The position numbers were made by a program, and so were the translations under genes. From NCBI GenBank assembly GCA_905178155.1, contig CAJINV010000004.1, forward strand, positions 1,240,881-1,304,880: a stretch of 64,000 nt of DNA. Reading direction: 5' to 3'. Below, piece by piece: positions 1 through 11,528 of this stretch. Numbering within the stretch: the stretch's first letter is position 1; each line of letters opens with the position of its first letter. This stretch comes from Amoebophrya sp. A120. Lineage: Eukaryota > Sar > Dinophyceae > Syndiniales > Amoebophryaceae. Under the pieces are notes generated by a model, which saw nothing but the letters and a program-made list of their open reading frames with translations, was not told where the DNA came from and did not search any database.

Positions 1-1006
1 AACAAATATCATGAAATAACGCACCTGTGGTATCTATCAGTCGATGCTGACGAATTCAGAACGAGAGCGACGCTGCACCCGTTTGTTTTCACAACGTGTT
101 TTTCTAGTCTCGTCCTCTCCGTTTGTGTTCGTTCTCCCGCACTCGTAACGATCGCTCTGCGACGCTCAACACGATCGCTTTCCAACGCTCGACTCACAGC
201 ACTCGAGAAACTCAACAATTTCGTCCAAAGACTTCGACTAAGTAGAGTTGTGTACTTACGTACTTACACCGCTTCCAGAAAGAACTTCAACGGGCTGGCC
301 ACGTCAACAAGTTGTCCATATTATTCTCTGCTGTTTTTTTTCAAAATCTTCTTGCCACGAGAATCTATCAATTCAGCAGAAGATCTTCGTCTATCAACGA
401 TGAAGAGGACAGTCTTCACGCTGCATCTGCAATCAATACGCGAGCGCGTGGGCGTGCGCCACAACCGAGCTGCATGAAGATGAACACGGCCGCACGACAG
501 ACAGCGGTGCTTAAACTACATCAGCAGACAACAAGTGGGCTACAAATGGGAAACGAAACTTTTCATGCGTTCGTGAAAATTGCTGGGTATCTATGGGGAT
601 TCAGGAGAAGTAAATTATATATGTATTGGGTCTCATTCATGAAAATACTTGGGTTGTACAGGCCTTCAACATAATCAGGAAAAAAATGCTCTAAAATAAA
701 CTGGGGTAAGATACTTAGTTAGGTATAGCTACTCAAAGCTTGTTTCGATAACTGCTAGCATGTACTAACTTCCTATGTCTATGTTGGCGCGATCTATCAC
801 CTTAGTGTTAGTACTTAGTAGACATTTATCAAAACCAAAAAATAAAAACTTCTCGTCCTCTTAGCTGTTTTTATCAACGAACTAGCAACACATCACAGGC
901 CGAAATAGTAAAGGAGTATGTAGTTGATAGCCTGATGATGAACCAAAATTCTACACATATTCCTCCTCCACGATTTCTCGTCGCACCTTCGCAACTTCCC
1001 TTTCGC
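1..1006. other. Left-edge intergenic sequence
   Basis: No coding sequence with recognisable protein character was seen. The short open frames here lack family motifs. This is downstream of the carboxylesterase-like gene that ends at 1007. Confidence 0.5.
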
Positions 1007-4000
1007 CTAGCAACACCCCTCCAAACTGCCGATCTCCGAAGTTGGTGCGTTGCTTGCATGAACAAGGCCTCCAGACCCTTGGCCGCCCCGTATCCTGTGT
1101 AAAAGCGTCCCCACCTCCCCCTAGTCAAGTTGGGACGAGCTCTGCAACGCAACTCCCGAAGTTTGGGGAGTCAACAAGCATATAAAAAGTTTTTCTCTGT
1201 ATTGTAGTGCAGGTTGAGGTTATAGCAAGGACCGCCGGATCACAAAGCCAGCTCCTTATCCTCCTGTAACTGTTTACAGCATTACTACACATAGAATAAT
1301 TATCCAAAACACGACTGAATCAGCACGGCTCTCCTGGGCGATATGTGCAATTTTGTTACGACTCTTCCTGTAATAATTGCATCCAATCTGCGCGACTACA
1401 ACTCTGGGCTGGGAACGTTTTTGCTCAGGATACCGCCTCCGGGACCACGTTCGATGTCCTCGATGACAACCCCGGGTTTACGCGTCGACCCCGAATTGTC
1501 AATCCACGTGATCTATGAAGTGTAAAAATGTCTGGGTCTGGAAGAATCCAACTTGTCATGCTGATTTCGGATTCTAAAAAAATCTGTATTGCATGAGCAG
1601 CCAAGAGGATCCAAGTTTTGCTACACGGAAAGAGCATTTGTCATGCAGATTAGGCATCAGGAAGCCCTCTAAAAATCTGTGATGCTAGGGCATGCATCAC
1701 AGACATCAGGAGTCATGCAAAATGTGCATGACAAACCTGGCAATCTTCCAGACCCAGACATATTTGCATTTGATATGATCGGGGCTCGTGTCGTGCTCGA
1801 AGGTGGTGGGTTGTGATTGTCACCAGCAGCGCTCGCGGTCGTTGTTGTGCTAGAAGAAGAGGCGGGCCCAGAAGTTCTTGTACTGCCATTACCTCCATCC
1901 CCCGTGCTGGCCAGGAAAAACGGCCCCTTCCGCATTTGCTCCCGGGTCAGGAGCAAATCGCGCTCCAACAGTCTGCCGGAATCTTGCGCGGCTTCCAACA
2001 ACGCCTCCCATGCGTCCTGACCTTCGTCCCAACCCCCAGAGTTGGGCCACTGCCTGTTCTCCCCAACTGTCGGGTTGTCTCCGTAAACAAACCCCGACTT
2101 GTATCGCAAACACTGCGCCGTCTCGTGCCAAATGCAACCATTCGCATACTGTGTGGGAGACTGGTCGTTTTCCCACCACTTTCGCAGCACGTCATTCAAC
2201 CTCGTCCACTTTACCTTCGCGGAGAGAATTTCCTTGTTCCAGGTCCCGAGCAACACGTGGCCCACCGACGCGGACACGAAAAACGAGGGGGCGGAAGAGA
2301 GCGGGACAAGTGCGGTCAGCTCCCGGAGTTCGTCCAGGTACTGCTTTCCCCGTTGTTTCGCGTGGCCAACCTCTCCCCTCAAATTCTTCGACACCCCGTC
2401 CTTACCCATCAAATAGGTATCGTAGCCGTGCATCGCGACGAAGTGCCGCACCTTCACGTTGGCGAGGTTGTCGGTATTGCACACCTCGTTGCGGCTGTTC
2501 GGCAGGAAAAAGAGGGCGTTTTTCCGGGGGAAAAAGCACGTCCAAGAAGCAGGGGCGCCACCAGTTGCAGTAGTACTCGTTCCGCGCACATTTTCATGGT
2601 CACAGCCGGACTCGATTTTCGCATTCCAAACGGGCGCACCGACCATGTAATCCTGTTCCAGTCCGTTCGGAGCGTAAGTTGTTGTATCACCATAATTCTC
2701 GTCGTCCATTTCGAGTGGCGTGTTTGCCGCGAGCACTCTCGTGGCGCGCGCGTCGTTTTTCAAGTACCCCGGGGTTGCGAACGCCGCACTCGGGGGTCCA
2801 CGGACGTACCAGGCAGAGTCCTGCAGGATGCCGAATTTTTGGAACGGCACTTCGTGCAGGATTCTGTCCACCTCCGCCTCCGTTTCGAAGCCGCCCCGGG
2901 CGGTCGCGTCCTTTTTCTGCGCCAGAAACTGCAGGTTCAGCTCGTTGAAGACGTGGAAGACCGTGCAGGCCTGCAGCCCCGTGCCCGCCGCGCCGGCGGA
3001 ACTGCCGGCAAGGACGATTTCGAACGGTCGTTGCGCGAGCGTGAACGACGCACCAGGAAGTGCAAGGTCGTTCTGCGCCTTTTGTTGATCCACCACCTCC
3101 TGTCGGACGACAGCGTTCCGGATTGCGGTGGTCACCTGTTTGATAATTCGGTAGCCGTGGAAGAAGACGCCGTCACCCGTCGCGGCATCGGTATTGTAGT
3201 ACCCGACGTCGCTGTTCCCCGCCCACTTGTCACTGCTGCAGTAGGGGAAATACACCTTGTTAAAGTCGTATCCAGGAAAAAAACTGTGTAAGTGTAAGCT
3301 TCTTGGAGGAATAGCATCACAAGTTTGCTCTGCATGACACAGAAAACCTGTCATGCGTAGCTAGTACGTGAAAACATGCACGAAAATTGTCTCTGATGCA
3401 TGTCCAGCATGACAAGTGTAACAGTTTTGCATTTTCTGCAACACAAATTTACACTTACACAGTTTTTTTCTTGGATAAGTCGTGAAACACCAACTCGGTG
3501 TTCGTGGATCCGAGCAAGCGGTCGGCGTCGACGTCCATTTTGAAGCTTTCTCCGTATTACAATGAAAAATGCCCCCAGCCCAAACTTGGCAGCGTTTGTA
3601 TTGCAAACCTTTCCAATAGAAACATTCCCCGTCTTGCATATCTCAGCATCACGAATTTTCCATGCTGAATAGCTCAAATTTGTGTTGCGAAGGAGCCCAA
3701 CAGCAGGCGGATCTGTTTTGCACAAGGCACCTTGCGCACCTAGATTCTGCATCAGAAAGCCTCGCAATCCTTTCATGCAAGACAAAAAGCTTTCATTATG
3801 GAAACTTTGCATGCGAAACTTCTGCAAAGTCCGGGGTGAGCGCATTTTTCACTGTAATACTCCCTTCGACGACTTCAAGCCTTCGCTTCGGCCGTCTATC
3901 AAGTGCAAATATGTCTGGGTCTGGAAGAGTGTGGACTTGTCATGCAGGTTTTCCATGACCCATGAGGTCTGGTCTGGAATGCGGGACCTAGCATGACAGA

Positions 4001-4974
4001 CTCTGTGAGGTCACTGTCATGCCTATCCTGCATGAGAAACTCCCTCTTAACTTGTTCGAAAGTGGGCAGCTTTTGGCGCTCATGCAATACAGATTTTTGC
4101 ATGATTCAGATTTAGCATGACAAGTTGCGATCTTCCAGACCCAGACATATTTGCAATCCATACCGTCGTAGCTGCTGCGAGTCGGCGCGTCCCCACCAGA
4201 CTGGAGGTAGAAGACCCACCTGCCGACAGTGGACAGGTAATCAGCTCTGTCCAGCGCCAGACAGGGGTTCCAGTAGAAAACGTAGTCACTGCCGTCGTTG
4301 CACTTTATGTCGTTGATCGTAGTTCCGCTGGCTTGCGGTTGTTGTTCCAGCGAAAACAAATACAGGCGGTTCTTTTTCGCGCTGCTGTACTGATTCCCGG
4401 GATTCACGTCTTTCAGACGGTTGCAGGCGCTTTCCAGGCTGTCCGCTTCCTTTAGCTCGATCGTGACCGCCGCAGATGAAGCTGTGGCAGCTCTAGAAGC
4501 CTCTACTTCCTGAAGAAATGCTCGCTGGTCTACTTCTCCCTCTACTTCATCTCGTGTCGTCAGCGTCGTATCTGCTTCCGTTGTTTTTGCAAGTGGTAGT
4601 TCCGTTGTACTAGCGCCTTGTGGTTGTTCATCCTGACGACCACGACTAGCTCGTGGTAGTTCTACAACTGCGGTCGCGCCTTTTCTTCCAAAGGTTTTGC
4701 TCTGTTGTAGCAACGTGATTCTCGTCTCGCCGCCGCGGGTGGTGTGGTCTTCAACACGACTCTGCGTTCTTTCAGAGAACGAGTTGTCGGTCCTTTCTTG
4801 CATCAATCCCCGCGAGGACCGTAATGCGGTGGCAGTGGTCCTCTTCCATTCCCGGAGATTCTTATTCCGGCTCTCAACCTGCACTAGGGAAAATTGAAAA
4901 GTAGGCAGGAACGTGGATGAAAATAAGTAACTCGCCACAACCCGACCAGATTGGTGCGAAGATGTCCGCAACAT
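1007..4974 (-). CDS. Notum/pectinacetylesterase-family carboxylesterase, copy 1
   Basis: Predicted secreted or membrane-anchored serine esterase of the Notum/pectinacetylesterase family, which removes acyl or acetyl groups from protein or polysaccharide. Exons: 4974-4163, 3896-3860, 3554-3478, 3268-1776, 1513-1433, 1090-1007. All five introns are introners; removing each with one 5-nt duplication gives 2559 nt, 852 residues. The nucleophile elbow GSSAG is at residues 392-396 (Ser394, codon 2998-3000). The downstream DSAW motif matches the family DSGW, and the probable catalytic His641 (codon 2257-2259) lies in SVGHVLL. The N-terminus is hydrophobic; a Ser/Thr-rich linker precedes the C-terminus, which ends in Cys-Cys like the neighbouring paralogue. 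That shared ending supports the last splice. Substrate unknown. Its tandem partner lies immediately upstream in transcription. Confidence 0.88.
1091..1432. mobile_element. Introner, family 4
   Basis: 342 bp. Ends are TATCCTGTGTAAAAGCG and, inverted, TATCCTGAGCAAAAACG. The duplication is imperfect (CCCCG left, CCGCC right). It interrupts the 3' coding end of the esterase gene; removal restores a C-terminus that ends in Cys-Cys like the paralogue. Confidence 0.75.
1514..1775. mobile_element. Introner, family 1
   Basis: 262 bp, inverted TGTCTGGGTCTGG near both ends, TSD TGATC at 1509-1513 and 1776-1780. Removal rejoins a WIDNSG segment that aligns with WIPNSG in the paralogue. Confidence 0.92.
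3269..3477. mobile_element. Introner, family 5
   Basis: 209 bp. Inverted ends TATCCAGGAAAAAAACTGTG and TATCCAAGAAAAAAACTGTG. TSD AGTCG on both sides. Removal gives the joined segment VFHDFNKVYFPYCSSD. Confidence 0.9.
3555..3859. mobile_element. Introner, family 3
   Basis: 305 bp. Inverted ends TATTACAATGAAAAATGC and TATTACAGTGAAAAATGC. TSD CTCCG on the left, CTCCC on the right. Confidence 0.9.
3897..4162. mobile_element. Introner, family 1
   Basis: 266 bp, TSD CCGTC at 3892-3896 and 4163-4167. Together with the next introner it leaves an exon of only 32 unique nucleotides. Confidence 0.92.
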
Positions 4975-5856
4975 GGTGAAGGGGTTTTTTTGGAAATGAT
5001 TGAAGAGTTGATCTTATCAAAGAAAAAGTAAAATCGCAAGAAGATATTAAGACAGTAAACGCAACAGGATTTTTTCTACTCAGGGTCTACTACCGCCGGA
5101 TGATCATGATCCTGCTATTGTTTTTTCTTGAAAATTTTCGTTCTGTTCTGGCGGGAAAAAGGTCTGCAACATTCGACTAGTTGTAGCTACACTTCCTACA
5201 TCCTATTTTTAACTGACGATGACCTTCGTTCACGATAGGTGTAGCAAGTACGATGAGCCTGATAAAGCAATATGCGTGGTGAATCACCTTGTTCCTTCAC
5301 GACGGCAGAGACGAGTTCACATTGATAAAAATCCGTTTCAGCATGACGATAACGATTACAGGCGTTGGAAGAGTTCTTGCCTTCGAGATTCTTTTCAGGA
5401 CGATGATTACGATTGTTGCAAACCCATTCTTCTCGTTGGTTGTTCGGACGACCACGCACGGCAACATTATGGAACGCAAGCAGAAGAAAAACACAAATAA
5501 GACGTCAAAAAAAGCTGAGCTGTCAGGCTCCATTCAACAAAATCACCATACAAGCCAAGGAAGCGCCATGGTCGAAATAGAATTCAAAATCGTGCGGCTC
5601 AGCTTCATATAGCATGGTCGAAGGCAAATCTGGGATTGGGAAAAATTTTCTCTGGGACCATGGAAAATAAAAGGATAAAGACAAAAACCTAAACGATCGA
5701 ACAAAATTATGCTACAAGAAATCATGTGAATAGTATAATCGACAAGAACTTTTCGGGTTGTTCAGCTGCTGTAGCGTAACTCATGAACATGGTGTTAAAC
5801 AGACCACCATAATCATCTTGTACATGAATAGAAGAAACAAAATCGAATTCATATAA
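4975..5856. other. Intergenic between the two esterase paralogues
   Basis: AT-rich, no supported coding region and no introner. It separates the stop of the second copy from the start of the first. Confidence 0.5.
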
Positions 5857-8479
5857 TTAGCAACACCCACCGCCTCCCACTTCCCCCTCTCCTCCTGGCG
5901 GCCCCATGCGAGTCGGCTCCGCGGGGGCGTCGCTCGACTCAAAAATGGTTGTATTTCCTCCCGCTCCGCCCTGTTCTTTCGACACGCCGGAATTGGGAAT
6001 CCAAATCACCGGAGGCCGCTTGGGCTTGGTTGTAGCAGTACTTGCTCCTCCAAGATTAATCCCCAGCGTCGTCGTTGTTGAAGTTGTGGTCTTAGTGGTC
6101 GTTACAGTTGTGGTGCTCGTAGTCGTCGTAGTCGTCGTCGTGCTTGTAAATTGTTCCCGCATGCGCTTCTGCGCTTTTTGGAGCTTTTTTTCCTTCTGCT
6201 CGCTTGCATCGATTGCTGGAGCAAGGACTTCGTTTTTCCATTTCTCCTCCTGACACCTCGGCTCTTGCTCCGGAAGACCGCGGTTTTCCCCCAATGTTGG
6301 ATTGGCGCCGTACAGTCTCATCTGCGATGAGTGTGTGTCGGCTAGCATCAGACAGTCAACACAGTTCTCGTCGTTTTGAAACCAGAGACAGCTGTCGGCG
6401 TACTGTGTGGGGGCACCGTCGGTTTCCCACCAGTTGCGGACCACTTGATCTAGTGACTTGTCCATCACCTCTCCGTCCCACAATACCGTGCCGCCATACG
6501 CAGACAAGAATAACATTCCGGACGACGCGGACACGAAAAACGAGGGGGCGGAGGAGAGCGGGACGCTGGCTGTCAATGTTTTCATTTCGTCCAAAATTTG
6601 CCACCCCCGTTGTTTCCGTGGATTCAACTCAGTGGACGTCATTGGTTGCAGTGCATATTCCATTCCGACGTCATTGGTCCATATTTTATCGTCGTATCCA
6701 TGATTCAAAACGAAGTGCCGCACTTTCACCATGGCACTATTTTCCACGCCACACAATTTGTTCTCCTTGTCCGGCAAGAAAAAAAGCGCGTTTGTCCGCG
6801 GAAAAAAACACTGCCACGTATTTCCAGCCCCGACTTCTTGCGGACACCCCGATTCCAGCTTCGCGTTCCAAGCGCTTGCGCCGACCACAGCCTCCTCTTC
6901 TGCACCGCTCAACTTCTTGTTGCCCACTTGGGCAGTGACGAAAGGCAATAGCTCTTTGGCACGACTTATCAAATGCGAAAGTGTCTGGGTCTGGAAGGAT
7001 GGAACTTGCGATGCTTCCTGTGGGTCACACAAAAATCTGTGTTGCGTGATCACCAAAAGTTGTTTTTTTTTGACCAACACGAGCGGGAGTTTCTCATGCA
7101 GGATAGGCATGATAGACACTTCGCAGAATCTGTCATGGTAGGTCCTGTATTCCAGATGTCATGGGGTATTTTTGAAAATATGCATGACAAGTCTGCACTC
7201 TTCCAGACCCAGACATTTTTGCATTTGATATGACTGTCATTTTGCAACTCCTCCGGCGTTTCGTATTTTGCGGTTGGTGGCCCGCGCAACGACCAGCCAG
7301 AGTCCTGAAATATCCCGAACTTTCTAAATGGGGCTTGCGTGGTGAGAATTTGTTTCACATCATCGTCCGTCACCAACGGTCCCTGTTCTTGTTTTCCATG
7401 GACATTTGCCAAAAACCGCGTATTCAATTCGTTAAAAACGTGAAAGACCGTGCAGGCCTGCAGCCCCGCTCCGACGGCACCGCTAAGGGTCCCAGCAAGC
7501 ACAACTTCGTACGGCGTGCTTCTACGTTCCTCCTGCGATTGTACCTTGGCCCGCGTCTCCTCTATCACGTTGCGAACCGTGGTGGCCACTTGCTTCACGA
7601 TTCTGTGGCCGTGAAAGTAGATTCCATCGCTGAACCCTTTGTCAGTGTCCCCGGACCACTGGTCGCTGCTGCAGTACGAAAAGTGGATCCGGTTGAACGC
7701 CGAAAAAACGGTATCGTCATAACCTGGCTTGAACGGAGGGAAGAGCCAGAAGTGGTTGTTCCTGATTGTTCGCTCGTTGGAGCTCGTCGTCTTCACCGTG
7801 TAAGTTCGGGAATCTTTGTAGTTCTGAAGTGTGGGTGCGCTGCCGCCAGGCCAATCCAGATACAACAGCCACTTCCCGAGGCTGGAACCAATCCGAGCTT
7901 CAGATTCGAACGCACGGCAGGGATTCCAGTAAAACACGTAGTCACTGCCGTCGTTGCACTTCAATGCTGAGTTCTCGATGGAAAACGCATACAATTCGTT
8001 CTGCAGCCTGTCCCCGAGGCTGCCATCGTAAATCTCGGGATTGTTTTGTAACTGGATAGAGTATCACCAGGACGCAGTTTGATGGTCTTCGCGTCAGTTC
8101 CTTTATTTGTCGTCAGTGTAGCACGACTCGACGTAGTTCTTTGGCGCCCCTGCTGGTGCTGCTGCTCCTCTTGCTCTACTACTTTCTTCTCGTGCATACT
8201 AGCAGTCGCAGCAGCTTCCGCTTGTTCCGCCAAAAGCAAAGCACTTGAGGACCCGCTGCCACTTCGGGTGGTCCTCGTTTGCTCGGCATCGTCCCGCGTC
8301 TGGGTAGTTTCCCTTTCCTCCCATGGAGGCGACCGCGTGATTTTTCTCCTCATCTGGTCACGATGTCGCGCATTCTTCCTTGTTGTTTCACTGTTCACGA
8401 CCTTCAGCGACAACTGAAGCGTGGGCAGAAACAGGGAAAAATAGAGCGCTACTCGTCGAACGCTTCCGCTTAGCAACAT
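5857..8479 (-). pseudogene. Notum/pectinacetylesterase-like copy 2, catalytically degenerate
   Basis: Tandem paralogue of the gene at 1007-4974, sharing motifs such as KCNDGSDYVFYWNPC, YCSSDQW, LQACTVFHVFNELN and a Cys-Cys C-terminus. Exons 8479-7231 and 6966-5857 with one introner. The nucleophile elbow reads GTLSG, so the catalytic Ser is Leu (codon 7485-7487). The His of SVGHVLL is Met in SSGMLFL (codon 6514-6516). The coding length after intron removal is 2354 nt, one short of a multiple of three. Homology with copy 1 changes frame near 8050-8065, which looks like a one-base deletion. No other stop interrupts it. It could be a recent pseudogene, or a pseudoenzyme with one assembly error. 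A long Thr-rich low-complexity stretch lies near 6055-6150. Confidence 0.8.
6967..7230. mobile_element. Introner, family 1
   Basis: 264 bp, TSD CGACT on the left, TGACT on the right. It sits at a site that is uninterrupted in the paralogue at 1007-4974. Confidence 0.9.
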
Positions 8480-8689
8480 GACGCTTGGAGGTAGAAGCGG
8501 ATTTTTAGTTGAGTTCATCCTGCAGAAGATTGCAACAGGAACGATTTTTGCACTGGTTTGGAAGGGCAGATTGGTGTACAACGGGGTCGTGGTCGTGCTT
8601 TTGCTAGTGCTGTTTCGCTAACTTTTACTTAAATAACTGACAGCAAAAACCGCAGTCTTGTGTCCGGGGAATAAAAAGATATGTGTACC

Positions 8690-11328
8690 TTAATACGGGG
8701 GTAGCTGTTCTTGTACGTAATTTGTAGAGTTTTGCCTGAGCGGACGAAAGTACTGAAATAACATTGGACGACGACGACACGAGGTGAAATTTTGATCCTA
8801 GAGCAAACCTGCATTACAAATTTTGTCTCCCATGCAGAGCAAATTTGTCATGCATTTTATGAACTAGTGCGATGCTTTTGCAGTTCATAAGCTTCGAGGT
8901 CGCGCTGACGACGAATGTTCGCAGCAAGTTCCTTCACCCTTCGCGCGTGCTGGTGCTCCGACCGGTTCTCAGATTGGTCACGACTATGCACCCTGCCCCC
9001 CACAAGCTTTTCCGCCTCAACCACGAACGGCAGGTTGTGTGCTGTCAGTGTGGAAGCACAAAATCCGACGGCTGCTACGTCTCCATCCTCCAAATGCTGC
9101 GGCGGAATGAAATAAATCTCATCCCCCTCGGAGAACGTGGTAAACTCGCAAAATTCGGCTGTTTTCCAAAACAATGCGCCGCCATTCCGTACCCGCGTTT
9201 GCTCTTCTAAAAGTACGCCGCCAAGGAAGAAGGGCTGAAAGAACATTGGACGACGACGACACGAAGTGAAATTTTGATTTTCATCGTAGGGGTAGCGAGC
9301 GATAAACATCGACGCCGACACATACCACGACATCCATCGAGCCAGCATACATCTTCCCACCAAGCCACGAAGCTCTACCAGCCTCCGAGCAGACGCACGA
9401 GAAGGCGCGTCCAAAATCGGGGCGCAGTTGCTCCATCAGTAAGAAGCATCGGTGACCCGCCGCCGGCTGCCATAGTCTGGGCAAACCTCACTCCTTCCAG
9501 GTAGAGGCCGACCAGGGCCGGACAGCGGTGATTTTCGCTCGACACACGCTGGAGCAGCGACAGGAAAGTACTTGAGTGGAGAACTTGCACTTGACGACAA
9601 CGAAAGCAATACAACAATTTGATGGAGTTGCGGGCCGAAACGGAGTGAATCCCCTCCGAGCGAAAGAGTGATCCACAACGAACCGCCATAGTCCGGACTG
9701 GGGCGCCCTCGTCTGGGGTCCGTTGTTGGTGATTTAAAGCAGCCCTACCTCGGCGGAACACGCAACGACATCCACATCAACAGGCAACAACAGATAGAAG
9801 TGGGGCACGCAAAAGCACGGAGCGAACCAGCATGACCAAATGCCGTGCAGACGAGACCCGTCTCTCCTTGAAACCCTGGAGGCCAAGAACCTCGTAACCC
9901 CTCAAGAGGTACAGCAACATCGATGCAGAACAAGGGATACGAAGCAGCACCTACCGGCATTGTCACACATCCCCTTCCTACTACACCACTGCCCAACGGT
10001 ATTGATCAAGCGAGAACGCGACCACGAGGGGCAGGCGCTGGGGAGCAAGGAGCAGAGATTGCAGCACCGCGAGGAGGGATTGTTGGAATTCTCGTCATTT
10101 CGCGGAGGGTTCGCGAATTTCTTTTACGAGTTCCACAACATCGCCCCACTCCTTCAGCTTATCACTACAAGGCCGGCGCAGCGCGTTCTCGTCGGTAGCG
10201 ATCGAATAGCTGGCGTCGTCAAGGATCTCCTCCGGCAGACCGCGGAGGGCCGCAGTTGGTTCGTGCAGGTGGAGGCGATCCAGCAGGCACACGGCGAGAC
10301 GATTGACAAAGCACGACCACTCATTGTCAGCCTGATCTATTCGCCTTTTGGGGGCGATTCCGCACTCCCCATCCTGATATCTAGAATCGAAGCGGCAGCG
10401 GAGGAGGAGGCGACCACGCGTTTCCAGGACCGGCACAGGCAGACACGACGGGAAATCGCAGATGTCCAGCGGGAAATAGAAGTGTTGCGAAGCAGCAAGC
10501 GCGTAGGGGACACGGGAGGGACGCCGGACCATGGCGTAGACGACAGCCAGCCTACTACCATCTGGAACAGCGGACAGCTATATAGGACCCCGAGGTAGGA
10601 AGAACCGAGTCCGCGCAGCGGACCTAGAGCAACAGTGTGAAGCGGCAAGGAAAGTAGACCGCAGCCTCCCACCCGACCGCAGGTGACGGAAACACCAGAC
10701 ACAGCCCCCAGAAGCGCGTTTGCCTCCAGACACGACCGGGCGACTCTTTGATGCCGAGGGCGCAACCCGGAGACGCAGCGAAATTGGAGCACGCCGCTGG
10801 GTCTGAAGACGAGCGGCGGAGGCTATACGCCGGCGCACATTCCGGCTTGCCGGGTTACATCTTTAACCCCCAGATCCTGTAGCACCGTCGGGAAAAAGCA
10901 ACCGCAGACGAAAGCGGGGGAGATTAAACGCCGTAACCACGCGCGACAGCAGCAGTTCCTCTTCTTCTGAAATAACATTGGACGACGACGACGACACGAG
11001 GTGAAATTTTGATTTATTTCATCAGCGGACGACAGTTCCGACAACAGCACGATTGATCACAACGACACAGCGTTTTATTACGACGGATGCTTCTACTTTT
11101 CTTGTACGCAACGGCAGCTAAGTAAGGGGCTGCAAGCAGCACGTTCACGAAAAATGAAGAAGTAGAAATGCACGGTTCTTGAATGGAGCGCTGTACTACT
11201 TCTAAAGAAGCTTGCCCTAGTTCCTGTACCAGGCGCTGCTGCATAACGTGATCGCACAGGAAATAAAATTTTCGGAGCTGTAGTTGAACAAAACACGTGC
11301 ATAATTCTGCTCGCCATCCCCAACACAA
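8690..11328 (-). CDS. Uncertain multi-exon gene region
   Basis: I do not recognise a product. On the minus strand, exon-like stretches fit together in part: about 9484-9326 (donor GTATG), 9234-8890 (345 nt, phase 0) and 8752-8690 (63 nt to a stop). The joined protein contains a motif-like stretch FTTFSEGDEIYFIPPQHL and an Arg/Glu-rich helical tail. The acceptors at 9235, 8753 and 10967 all end the same 44-bp repeat in TTTCAG. Farther upstream, 11328 to about 11014 encodes a segment with a hydrophobic stretch. The GC-rich middle (9500-10900) is open on both strands and I could not settle its exons. The whole may be one gene or several fragments. Confidence 0.3.
8753..8796 (-). repeat. 44-bp intron-3'-end repeat, copy 1
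   Basis: Minus strand starts ATCAAAATTTCACCTCG and ends CCAATGTTATTTCAG, directly before a candidate exon. Two other copies lie at 9235 and 10967 in the same orientation. Confidence 0.8.
8797..8889 (-). mobile_element. Truncated family 6 introner
   Basis: Minus strand begins TATGAACTGCAAAAGCATCG, matching the family 6 end of the element at 47618-47767. The other terminus is missing; the sequence runs straight into the 44-bp repeat that supplies an AG acceptor. Confidence 0.6.
9235..9278 (-). repeat. 44-bp intron-3'-end repeat, copy 2
   Basis: Same motif as at 8753, with two substitutions; the minus strand ends TTTCAG before the exon at 9234. Confidence 0.8.
10967..11013 (-). repeat. 44-bp intron-3'-end repeat, copy 3
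   Basis: Same motif with one extra GTC triplet. The minus strand again ends TTTCAG before an open stretch rich in Glu and Leu. Confidence 0.8.
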
Positions 11329-11528
11329 CTTCTGTGCGTCGTACTAGCACCGCCGCGCGTTGAGAATACCAAGACGTATTTTCGTTTCTATGCATCACAA
11401 TTCAACAGCAAGAAGTCACGTCATGATCATTGCCATTACGATAGACCGCGTTGAAAGTAAATCGTCAACTAAAATTATGCGCTGCGTCTATATACAAATC
11501 GGATAAGCTCAGGAGGAGGATATAAAAC

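Noticed and set aside
1813-3291. Long plus-strand open frame, 492 codons
   Set aside because: It is antisense to the conserved esterase exon, which carries the family motifs and paralogue similarity.
9840-10598. Plus-strand frame of 252 codons with a coiled-coil-like end
   Set aside because: The minus strand is equally open, the tract is GC-rich, there is no family motif, and every other gene is on the minus strand. Not excluded, but not supported.
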